Shown here piece after piece: positions 1 through 5,400 of a DNA stretch of 5,400 bases. The notes beneath the pieces were generated by a model. It saw only the letters and a program-made list of their open reading frames with translations. It searched no databases and was not told the DNA's origin. A program made the translations under genes and the position numbers. The DNA is from Halieaceae bacterium UBA3479 (GTDB taxonomy: Bacteria; Pseudomonadota; Gammaproteobacteria; Pseudomonadales; Halieaceae). The number at the start of each line of letters is the position of its first letter. Position 1 is the first letter of the stretch. Location of the stretch: NCBI GenBank assembly GCA_002377985.1, contig DFQW01000096.1, positions 1 through 5,400 on the forward strand, in the 5' to 3' direction.

Positions 1-1
1 T

Positions 2-31
2 GCGGGCGTCGTCGCCAAGATCCTCGACTAA
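2..31 (+). CDS. 3' end of an unidentified upstream gene (partial)
   Basis: Only the last nine codons and a TAA stop are inside the window; they read A-G-V-V-A-K-I-L-D. The frame is chosen because it stays open from the left edge, ends in a stop, and is followed 17 bases later by a rho-independent terminator on the same strand, as expected for a gene end. Nine residues are too few to name a family. The following terminator suggests this gene belongs to a separate transcription unit from the oxidoreductase operon. Confidence 0.6.
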   Translation, partial: AGVVAKILD

Positions 32-48
32 GCGAGACTGTTACCCAG

Positions 49-74
49 AAAGCCCGCCTCGTGCGGGCTTTTTT
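49..74 (+). terminator. Rho-independent terminator of the upstream gene
   Basis: A perfect 9-bp inverted repeat (AAAGCCCGC at 49-57 pairing with GCGGGCTTT at 63-71) encloses a 5-base loop, CTCGT. It is followed directly by a T-run (69-74). The GC-rich stem plus U-tract is the textbook intrinsic terminator form. It sits 17 bases after the stop of the partial upstream gene and should isolate the downstream operon from read-through. The A-tract on the 5' side could give weak function in the opposite direction too. Confidence 0.93.
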
Positions 75-184
75 GTGTCGATACAACCTTATCTCTTCCG
101 GCCCAAGGGCCGTTGCCTATTCGATTCAAACACAAGGCTTGGGCGGGTGGGCCAGACCAACGCGTGCCGCGCCCGCGAAGAGAC

Positions 185-212
185 TTGCTCTCCCACAGGC
201 AAAAGTTATGCT
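185..212 (+). promoter_or_regulatory. Candidate sigma70 promoter for the oxidoreductase operon
   Basis: TTGCTC (185-190) and TATGCT (207-212) are separated by 16 bases and resemble -35 and -10 hexamers (TTGACA and TATAAT), each with two mismatches. The -10 lies about 32 bases before the ATG at 245, leaving a short leader. Since a terminator lies upstream and the 75-244 gap holds no gene, a promoter is expected here. The match is modest and no transcription start is known, so this is a best candidate only. The rest of 75-244 shows no coding signal that I trust. Confidence 0.35.
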
Positions 213-233
213 AGTCGTGTTGATTCGCAAGCC

Positions 234-238
234 GGGAG
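234..238 (+). promoter_or_regulatory. Ribosome binding site for the small subunit gene
   Basis: GGGAG ends six bases before the ATG at 245, at normal Shine-Dalgarno spacing. It supports this start, which also gives a protein beginning directly with the first beta-strand of the ferredoxin fold. Confidence 0.7.
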
Positions 239-244
239 TTCAAG

Positions 245-712
245 ATGATTGAATTTTCACTGAATGGTGAAGTTGCTTCTAGCCAGAGTGACGGCGATAC
301 GCCACTGCTGTGGGTGTTGCGCGAGGAGTTGCAGTTAACCGGTACCAAGTTCGGTTGCGGCATTGCCCAGTGTGGTGCCTGCACGGTGCACTTGGATGGT
401 AGCCCTGCCCGGGCTTGCGTGACGCCTGTGCAAGCGGTGGCGGGACGCAATGTGACAACGATCGAAGGTTTGGCCACACCCGTGGGCGACGCGCTGAAGG
501 CTGCGTGGCAAGCCGAGCAGGTGCCCCAGTGCGGTTACTGTCAGTCAGGGCAGATCATGCAGGCCGCCACCTTGCTCGAGGAAAACCCCAGTCCCAATGA
601 AGAACAGATTGTTAGCCATATGAACGGCCATTTGTGTCGCTGCATGGCGTATCCGCGCATTAAGCGTGCCATTGTGATGGCCGCGCAGATGCAGGGAGGT
701 AGCGATGTCTGA
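245..712 (+). CDS. [2Fe-2S] small subunit of an IorA-like molybdenum hydroxylase
   Basis: This 155-residue protein is the electron-transfer subunit that passes electrons from the molybdenum site out of the enzyme. Two domains are visible. A plant-type ferredoxin domain (about 1-75) has cluster ligands Cys38, Cys43, Cys46 and Cys58 (C-x4-C-x2-C-x11-C). A four-helix [2Fe-2S] domain (about 80-150) has ligands Cys96, Cys99, Cys131 and Cys133 (C-x2-C-x31-C-x-C). All eight cysteines and Gln95 before Cys96, which in this family contacts the pterin cofactor, are intact. The length matches IorA of isoquinoline 1-oxidoreductase (about 150 residues). There is no signal peptide, so if the enzyme is exported this subunit must be carried by its partner. 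The gene overlaps the large-subunit gene by 8 bp, indicating coupled translation. The family is certain; the substrate is not, and nicotinate or aldehyde dehydrogenase small subunits look alike. Confidence 0.95.
   Translation: MIEFSLNGEVASSQSDGDTPLLWVLREELQLTGTKFGCGIAQCGACTVHLDGSPARACVTPVQAVAGRNVTTIEGLATPVGDALKAAWQAEQVPQCGYCQSGQIMQAATLLEENPSPNEEQIVSHMNGHLCRCMAYPRIKRAIVMAAQMQGGSDV
693..700 (+). promoter_or_regulatory. Strong Shine-Dalgarno for the large subunit, inside the small-subunit gene
   Basis: AGGGAGGT lies four bases before the ATG at 705 and is nearly a full anti-16S match. It sits inside the last codons of the small-subunit gene and fixes the large-subunit start at 705. That start also places the twin-arginine motif near the N-terminus, as export requires. 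Confidence 0.8.
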
Positions 713-2969
713 TTCAGCATTTTCTCTCAGCCGGCGCCGCTTCGTGGCAGGGGCTGCCGGTTCGTCGCTGGTGATGGGGCTGGGTGCCCTGCTGCCCGGA
801 TGCGGTGCCGATCAGGTCGCCTCGGATTTAGCGGAGGCCGGCGCAAGTACGGCCTTTTCTCCCGTGATCTGGTTTGAAATTGACGCCCAAGGGGGGGTGT
901 TAATCAATATCGTTCGTGCCGAGATGGGTCAGCATGTGGGTACCGCCTTGGCTCAGATCATCGCGGATGAGTTGGGCGCCAACTGGGGCGATGTCCGCAT
1001 TACCCATGTCGATACCGACCCCAAGTGGGGTTACATGGTGACGGGCGGATCCTGGTCTGTGCATACCTCGTTCACTCAGCTGTCCCAAGCCGGTGCGGCG
1101 GGCCGCACCATCCTCGCCGAAGCAGGAGCGGCGTTGTTGGGAGCAGATGTCTCCCAATGCCATGTTGAGGGTGGCAGGGTGTTTGCGGGTGCGACCAGCC
1201 TTTCTTTTGCAGAGATTATCGCTGCGGGCAACATTCAGCGTAGCTTCTCGCAAGCCGAGCTAGATGCGATGCCGGTCAAGGCGCCGGCAGAACGCCGCAT
1301 TATTGGTCGAGACGTGGCTGCGCTGGATATTCCCGCCAAAGCTGATGGCAGTGCGCGCTACGGACTGGACGCATCGCTGCCGGGCATGGTGTACGGTATC
1401 CCGCTGGTGCCGCCCACCCGTTACGGCTCAGTGGTTGTTTCGGTCGACGACTCACAGGCCAAGGCTCTGCCCGGCTATGTTGATGCTGTGCAGGTACGGG
1501 ACCCAACCGCTACGATCCAGGGATGGGTTGTGGTCGTCGCCGAGCAGTTACCCATCGCAATGCAGGCCGCGCGGCTCGTGAATGTCACTTGGGAGGCCGG
1601 CCCCACGGCCGAGGTCGATGAGGCGGCGCTATTGGCGGAGGGCCTGCGCCTCGCCAATGATCCCACCGCGGGCACGCTGGTAGTGGACGAGGGCGATGTC
1701 GCGGTCGCCCGAGAAGCCGCCGCCAATACGTTGCAGGCAACCTATCGTACCGGCACCGCGCTACACTTTACGTTAGAGCCGCAGAATGCCCTGGTCGATT
1801 TTGACGCCGACGGTAAATGCCATATTTACGCCGGGAACCAGTGGCAATCGTTGATATTGCCCGTGTTGTCGCAAGCCCTCGACTTGCCTGAGCCGGATAT
1901 CGTTATTCATCAGCATTACCTCGGTGGTGGTTATGGGCGGCGTCTGTTTGGCGATCAGATGATCCCCGCCGCCCTTTGTGCGCGGGCGGTGGGTCGACCG
2001 TTGAAGCTGATCTTCGATCGAGAAACCGACAGCCGATTTGATTGCGTCCGCTCGCCTTCAGTCTGCACCTTCACTGCGAGTATCGATACGGCCGGTCGGT
2101 TGTCGGGTGTTGATCATGCGGTGGTCGCAGGCTGGCCAACGCTGGCAATGGCGCCCGGATTTCTCGCCGATGGGGTTGGGGGTATTGGCAAGTTCGACAC
2201 GTTCTCGGTGAGTGGGGCAGATCATTGGTACACCCTGCCCAACCATCGTGTCAGAGCGGTTAATAACAGTCTGGCACAGACCACTTTCTTGCCGGGATGG
2301 CTCAGAGCGGTAGGTCCTGGCTGGGTGGGCTGGGGTGTGGAGTCGTTCCTTGATGAGATCGCCTACGCGCTGCAACTTGATCCTTTGGCCTATCGTCTCT
2401 CGCTGCTGGATGGAAAGGGCAAGAACGCTGGGGGTGAAGGCAGCACGGTGGGGGGCGCCGCGCGCTTACGCACGGTGCTCGAGGATGTGGCGAAACGCAG
2501 TGAGTGGGGACGCGCAATGCCGGCCAATGAGGCGCTGGGCATCGCTGTGGGCCATGGCCAAGAGCGAGGCATGCCCACCTGGGTGGCCTGCGTTGCCCAT
2601 GTTGCCGTGTCCGCCGACCAACAGCGTGTCACTGTACGCAAATTGTGGCAAAGCATTGATGTGGGCACTGTAGTGAATCCCTCAGGCGCCATGGCGCAGG
2701 CCGAGGGTGCTGCCCTGTGGGGCCTGAGTCTGGCATTGCACGAGGGTGCGGAGTTTGCGGACGGTCAGGTGCGACAGAGGAATCTGGATACTTACACGCC
2801 GCTGCGGATGGCCGACGTGCCTGAACTGGATATTGCTTTTATCGACAGCGACGCCTTCCCCAGTGGGCTGGGAGAACCCCCCCTGATTCCGGTGGCTCCC
2901 GCAATAGGCAATGCGATTTTTGCCGCGACAGGTATACGGGTTCGGGACCTGCCCATACGGCTGACTTGA
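705..2969 (+). CDS. Molybdopterin large subunit of an IorB-like hydroxylase, Tat-exported
   Basis: This 754-residue protein is the catalytic subunit of a xanthine oxidase-family molybdenum hydroxylase, which inserts water-derived oxygen into N-heterocycles or aldehydes. The N-terminus has a twin-arginine motif (S-R-R-R-F-V, residues 9-14), a hydrophobic stretch to about 30, and Cys33 in an L-P-G-C context, a possible lipobox. A first Mo-binding-like domain (about 50-190) is followed by the a/b hammerhead region (about 200-300, with D208-I-P-A-K near its start). Cofactor motifs follow: E358-P-Q-N, G407-G-G-Y-G-R-R, R534-A-V-G, G616-H-G-Q-E-R-G, and V653-G-T-V-V-N-P. The C-terminal G-L-G-E-P-P carries Glu724, the expected catalytic base. 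The length fits the IorB group (about 720-780), and no cytochrome c domain is fused, unlike NicB-type nicotinate dehydrogenases. The family is secure; the substrate is unknown, and calling it isoquinoline oxidoreductase would rest on homology only. Confidence 0.93.
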   Translation: MSDSAFSLSRRRFVAGAAGSSLVMGLGALLPGCGADQVASDLAEAGASTAFSPVIWFEIDAQGGVLINIVRAEMGQHVGTALAQIIADELGANWGDVRITHVDTDPKWGYMVTGGSWSVHTSFTQLSQAGAAGRTILAEAGAALLGADVSQCHVEGGRVFAGATSLSFAEIIAAGNIQRSFSQAELDAMPVKAPAERRIIGRDVAALDIPAKADGSARYGLDASLPGMVYGIPLVPPTRYGSVVVSVDDSQAKALPGYVDAVQVRDPTATIQGWVVVVAEQLPIAMQAARLVNVTWEAGPTAEVDEAALLAEGLRLANDPTAGTLVVDEGDVAVAREAAANTLQATYRTGTALHFTLEPQNALVDFDADGKCHIYAGNQWQSLILPVLSQALDLPEPDIVIHQHYLGGGYGRRLFGDQMIPAALCARAVGRPLKLIFDRETDSRFDCVRSPSVCTFTASIDTAGRLSGVDHAVVAGWPTLAMAPGFLADGVGGIGKFDTFSVSGADHWYTLPNHRVRAVNNSLAQTTFLPGWLRAVGPGWVGWGVESFLDEIAYALQLDPLAYRLSLLDGKGKNAGGEGSTVGGAARLRTVLEDVAKRSEWGRAMPANEALGIAVGHGQERGMPTWVACVAHVAVSADQQRVTVRKLWQSIDVGTVVNPSGAMAQAEGAALWGLSLALHEGAEFADGQVRQRNLDTYTPLRMADVPELDIAFIDSDAFPSGLGEPPLIPVAPAIGNAIFAATGIRVRDLPIRLT

Positions 2970-3005
2970 GCGCTGATATCGCCCGCCGCACGCTGTTGGC
3001 GTCGG
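2970..3005. other. Convergent intergenic junction without a clear terminator
   Basis: These 36 bases separate the stop codons of the oxidoreductase large subunit (plus strand) and the MarR gene (minus strand). I looked for a hairpin followed by a T-run on either strand and saw none: the segment is GC-rich with no run of T or A longer than two. Termination may be rho-dependent or lie inside the opposing genes. Confidence 0.6.
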
Positions 3006-3443
3006 TTAGGGTTGCTCGGGAGGGTTGATATGTGAAACGGCTTTGGCGAGCAATGTGGTGAAGGTAGCAGCGTCATTGGCATCGAGGCCCGAGGTCATGG
3101 ACAGCGAGGCCTCCGTGACTGCCGCCACAATCTCCTGCCGCAGGGCGTTGCCCGCGGATGTCAGAGAAACGACGACCACCCGTTTATCGTCAGGGTGAGG
3201 TTCCCGGCGAATGAGTCCCTGATCCTCGAGGCGCGTCAGGGCCCGTGTGGCGGCGCCTTTGTCGTCGCCAAGACGGTCTGCAATGGCCTGTTGCGAGCGA
3301 CGATCCTCGATATAAAGGGCATAGAGATATTTGTAGGTGCCATGGCTCAGCCCATGCAGTGCCAGCGCTTTGTCGAGCGTCTGAAGCACATGGCGCCTGA
3401 GCAAAAAAAGGTGCCGCACCGCGTTGTCGAGTATGTCTGTCAT
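3006..3443 (-). CDS. MarR-family transcriptional regulator
   Basis: This 145-residue protein is a small dimeric winged-helix regulator of the kind that represses efflux or stress genes until a small aromatic ligand binds. Helices for dimerisation occupy about 5-30 and 100-140. The winged helix-turn-helix spans about 48-98, with the recognition helix near D61-K-G-A-A-T-R-A-L and the wing at H83-P-D-D-K-R88, the conserved D-x-R of MarR proteins. The start at 3443 is chosen because it begins like other MarR proteins and has GAGG four bases upstream. An in-frame start at 3533 would add 30 residues unlike the family and overlap the exporter gene by 80 bases. It lies 10 bp after the EmrB-like gene on the same strand, so it is probably co-transcribed and regulates the emrAB operon. 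No redox-sensing cysteine is present (the protein has none), which argues against an OhrR-type peroxide sensor. Confidence 0.92.
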   Translation of the reverse strand: MTDILDNAVRHLFLLRRHVLQTLDKALALHGLSHGTYKYLYALYIEDRRSQQAIADRLGDDKGAATRALTRLEDQGLIRREPHPDDKRVVVVSLTSAGNALRQEIVAAVTEASLSMTSGLDANDAATFTTLLAKAVSHINPPEQP

Positions 3444-3453
3444 AAGGCCTCGC

Positions 3454-4986
3454 TCATCGCTGCCCGGGCGACAGTTTTTTCGGGAGGAATCCTGCCAGCA
3501 ACGCCAGAGAGAGCAAAATGCCAGCACCCACAATGTAGACGTCCTGTTGGGCCATAGTTCGAGCTTGCTGGTTGATCAGTAATTCCAGTAGCTCCAGCTC
3601 CCCCCCCGTGCCTGCCGGGCTCACCCTGTCCGAGGCGGCGAGCATGTCTCGATATTGAGCCACAGAAACACGCTCCACCAAATCTGCACGGTGAACGATC
3701 GCGCGTTCATCCCACAGCGTGATGCCCAATGCCGTTGCGAGGCTTGATGACAGCATTCTGACAAAGTTTGACAAACCGGTGGCCGAGGCCATTTTTTCGG
3801 GAGGCACGCCACTCAGGGTAATCATCTGCAGCGGAACCCATAGGAAAGGCATGGCAAAACCGACAAAAAACCGAATGGTAGTGAGGTACTGAGACGATAC
3901 CTGAATCGTCATTAAGCCATGAGCCATGATGACGCAGGCCATTGCCACGACGCCGATCACCACCGTCCAGCGGAGATTTTGTTTGCGTAATTTGTCCCCA
4001 ATCAGTCCCATGGACAGGAGGGGAAATAAACTGGTGGTGGCCATCACCCAGCCGGCTGCCCCCGGTGTGTAGCCCAATACGGTTTGCATCCACAGAGGGT
4101 AAATGACCGCTACGACAATAAAGACGCCGTAAAACATCCCGGTCATGATTGCCCCGAGGCTGAAATTCCGATCGCGGAACAGGCTGAGGTCAACGATCGG
4201 GTGCGCTTGGTCTCGCTCCCAGATCAGAAAAAAGAGGATCGCGCAGAGGCCCACGGCAAACAGGGTACGCACGACCGGGGATGCGAGCCAATCGAGCTCG
4301 TGGCCGCGATCGAGGGCAAGCTGGATACAGATAACGCCCACAACCATGGTGGTTAGCCCAACCCCGTCTACAGGTTGCTTTGCAGTGGGCGTCTCTCGAT
4401 CCTTGAGAAAGCTGTAGCTAACACCAACACAGATCGCGCCCACCGGCACATTAATGTAAAAAATCCAGGGCCAGCCGAGATTGTCAGTAATAAACCCGCC
4501 CAATACGGGCCCCATAACGGGCGCAACCGCAGCGGAGAGCCCCCAGATTCCCAGCGCCATGCCGTGTTTTTCGGGCGGATAAATCCTCAACAGGAGGGAT
4601 TGTGAAAAAGGGAGCAAAACGCCGCCTGATAAACCCTGCAGCGCCCGGTAAATGAGCATCTCGTTGAAACCGGTGGCGGAGGCGCACAGCCAGGAACAGA
4701 ATGTGAAGAGCGTAACCGCCCAGATAAACGCGCGCACCTGACCAAACTGCTGCGCGAGCCACCCCGCCAGCGGGAGTGAGACCGCGAGACAGACGCTGTA
4801 GATGGTGAGGACCCAGCTCCCCTGAGAGGGTGTGGCGGAGAGGGACCCCGAGATTGCGGGCAATGCCACTACGGCGATGGTGCTGTCCAGCGTGTTCATG
4901 AAGGCGGCGAGTGACACCCCCACAGTGACAAGCGCCAGAACGGCGCCGGTAAACGGCTGCACAGTGGGTTTGGCCACTTCTGGCAT
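3454..4986 (-). CDS. emrB: EmrB-like MFS multidrug exporter, DHA2 family, 14 TM
   Basis: This 510-residue inner-membrane proton-driven drug exporter works with an EmrA adaptor and a TolC-type channel. About 14 hydrophobic segments can be placed (roughly 14-30, 55-75, 84-104, 110-133, 144-166, 173-194, 208-224, 238-255, 277-298, 308-328, 338-357, 367-390, 404-424, 484-502). Family motifs are present: L33-D-S-T-I and A41-L-P after TM1 (motif D1), R114-A-L-Q-G (motif B), and A154-P-V-M-G-P-V-L-G-G in TM5 (motif C, typical of drug:H+ antiporters). I-V-D-L-S-L-F (264-270) and L-S-G-V-P-P-E (391-397) are close to those I know from E. coli EmrB. A long, probably periplasmic loop (about 425-483) before the last helix is also normal for EmrB. 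The ATG overlaps the stop of the adaptor gene (TGATG). The substrate range cannot be read from sequence. Confidence 0.92.
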   Translation of the reverse strand: MPEVAKPTVQPFTGAVLALVTVGVSLAAFMNTLDSTIAVVALPAISGSLSATPSQGSWVLTIYSVCLAVSLPLAGWLAQQFGQVRAFIWAVTLFTFCSWLCASATGFNEMLIYRALQGLSGGVLLPFSQSLLLRIYPPEKHGMALGIWGLSAAVAPVMGPVLGGFITDNLGWPWIFYINVPVGAICVGVSYSFLKDRETPTAKQPVDGVGLTTMVVGVICIQLALDRGHELDWLASPVVRTLFAVGLCAILFFLIWERDQAHPIVDLSLFRDRNFSLGAIMTGMFYGVFIVVAVIYPLWMQTVLGYTPGAAGWVMATTSLFPLLSMGLIGDKLRKQNLRWTVVIGVVAMACVIMAHGLMTIQVSSQYLTTIRFFVGFAMPFLWVPLQMITLSGVPPEKMASATGLSNFVRMLSSSLATALGITLWDERAIVHRADLVERVSVAQYRDMLAASDRVSPAGTGGELELLELLINQQARTMAQQDVYIVGAGILLSLALLAGFLPKKLSPGQR

Positions 4987-4988
4987 CA
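4984..4988 (-). promoter_or_regulatory. TGATG stop/start overlap coupling the adaptor and exporter genes
   Basis: On the minus strand the adaptor stop TGA and exporter start ATG share one base. Upstream there is only a weak GGA about five bases before the ATG, so the exporter probably depends on ribosomes finishing the adaptor gene. This would keep the two pump parts in balance. Confidence 0.8.
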
Positions 4989-5399
4989 GTTCCAGCGGCT
5001 CGCTCTAAAGGGCGCGAGTACCTCTGCAATGATTGCTTCTGCGCCTGAATTGAGGTCTTCAAATACGGCGTCTTGGGAGACAGGACCGAGATTAGATACC
5101 GATTGTAGCGAGGGCGCAGAGCGGTCATGGGTGTCGACCGTGACGGTCATGGAGGCGCCAATGGGGAGTTGTTCTGCGGGTACCTGGCCCGGCTCGAAGT
5201 CGATGCGCACTGGCACGCGTTGCACGATCTTGATCCAGTTACCGGTCGCATTCTGCGGCGGTAGGACGGAAAACGTGGCGCCTGTCCCGGCTCCGATGTG
5301 AGTGATACGGCCGCGCAGCGGCACGTCATCTCCGTGGAGATCGGCGATGGCGCTAACGGGTTGCCCGGGTCGCAGGTGGCGAAGCTGATTCTCCTTGAA
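4986..5399 (-). CDS. emrA: EmrA/HlyD membrane-fusion protein, C-terminal part (runs off the right edge)
   Basis: Only the last 137 residues and the stop are inside the window; the frame is open to position 5399 and no true start lies here. EmrA-type adaptors are anchored in the inner membrane and bridge the EmrB pump to an outer-membrane channel. Visible signatures are F-K-E-N-Q-L and R-P-G-Q-P-V (near the right edge), then G-R-I-T-H-I-G-A-G-T-G and L-P-P-Q-N-A-T-G-N-W followed by I-V-Q-R-V-P-V-R-I, a characteristic block of the HlyD/EmrA beta-barrel domain. A more variable tail of about 45 residues follows. A GTG at 5322-5324 could look like a start, but the conserved block upstream of it shows it is internal. 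The 3' end overlaps the exporter start by one base, giving coupled translation, so this is the upstream gene of an emrA-emrB-marR operon. Confidence 0.92.
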   Translation of the reverse strand, partial: FKENQLRHLRPGQPVSAIADLHGDDVPLRGRITHIGAGTGATFSVLPPQNATGNWIKIVQRVPVRIDFEPGQVPAEQLPIGASMTVTVDTHDRSAPSLQSVSNLGPVSQDAVFEDLNSGAEAIIAEVLAPFRASRWN

Positions 5400-5400
5400 G

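Noticed and set aside
99..112. Inverted repeat CGGCCC-AA-GGGCCG, with a further CAAG-G-CTTG at 133-141, as possible operators
   Set aside because: Both are very short and GC-rich, the first could equally be a chance hairpin with a two-base centre, and neither recurs elsewhere in the window.
61..252. 63-codon open frame over the leader of the oxidoreductase operon
   Set aside because: It begins inside the terminator hairpin, has no ribosome site, low-complexity composition and no recognisable motif, and it runs into the start of a certain gene.
3444..3533. Upstream in-frame start adding 30 residues to the MarR protein
   Set aside because: The extra residues do not resemble MarR N-termini and overlap the exporter gene by 80 bases, and the start at 3443 has its own Shine-Dalgarno.
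4720..4765. Exporter motif A region G-W-L-A-Q-Q-F-G-Q-V-R lacking the usual Asp-Arg
   Set aside because: E. coli EmrB also departs from the consensus here (G-W-L-A-K-R-V-G), so this is a sub-family trait and not a defect.
4484..5128. 214-residue open frame on the minus strand overlapping the exporter and adaptor genes
   Set aside because: It is a shadow of the two real genes in another frame; its composition is rich in Arg, Ala and His without domain motifs, typical of off-frame reading in GC-rich DNA.
4986..5324. A 112-residue protein starting at GTG 5324 as a complete small gene
   Set aside because: Conserved EmrA sequence continues in frame upstream to the window edge, so this is an internal codon of a larger adaptor gene.

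Overview
The window is a GC-rich bacterial chromosomal segment with tightly packed genes. The protein families (an exported molybdenum hydroxylase and an EmrAB-type drug efflux operon with a MarR regulator) fit a Gram-negative proteobacterium. The pump's adaptor implies an inner and an outer membrane, and the EmrB protein closely resembles the gammaproteobacterial type. A gammaproteobacterium is my best guess, but the sequence alone does not prove it.

Layout: (1) 2-31 is the last nine codons of an unidentified plus-strand gene, followed by a strong rho-independent terminator at 49-74. (2) 75-244 is a short non-coding leader with a weak candidate sigma70 promoter. (3) 245-2969 is a two-gene plus-strand operon with an 8-bp gene overlap. 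It encodes the small [2Fe-2S] subunit and the large molybdopterin subunit of an isoquinoline 1-oxidoreductase (IorAB)-like molybdenum hydroxylase. The large subunit has a twin-arginine signal, so the enzyme is probably exported. (4) 2970-3005 is a 36-bp convergent junction with no clear terminator. (5) 3006-5399 is a minus-strand operon, in transcription order: the C-terminal part of an EmrA/HlyD membrane-fusion protein (it continues past the right edge), an EmrB/DHA2 14-TM exporter (TGATG coupling), and a MarR-family repressor 10 bp downstream.

How the genes may work together: EmrA and EmrB would form an inner-membrane and periplasmic pump that needs a TolC-like outer-membrane channel not seen here. 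The MarR protein is the likely ligand-sensing repressor of that operon, although its operator would lie upstream of emrA, outside the window. The IorAB-like enzyme would hydroxylate an N-heterocycle or oxidise an aldehyde in the periplasm. A link between the oxidase and the pump as parts of one detoxification response is only an inference from their proximity. I found no RNA gene, insertion sequence or CRISPR array, and no evidence of a wholly new system. The most unusual points are the putative Tat plus lipobox N-terminus, the variant active-site motifs of the large subunit, and the promoter-distal marR.
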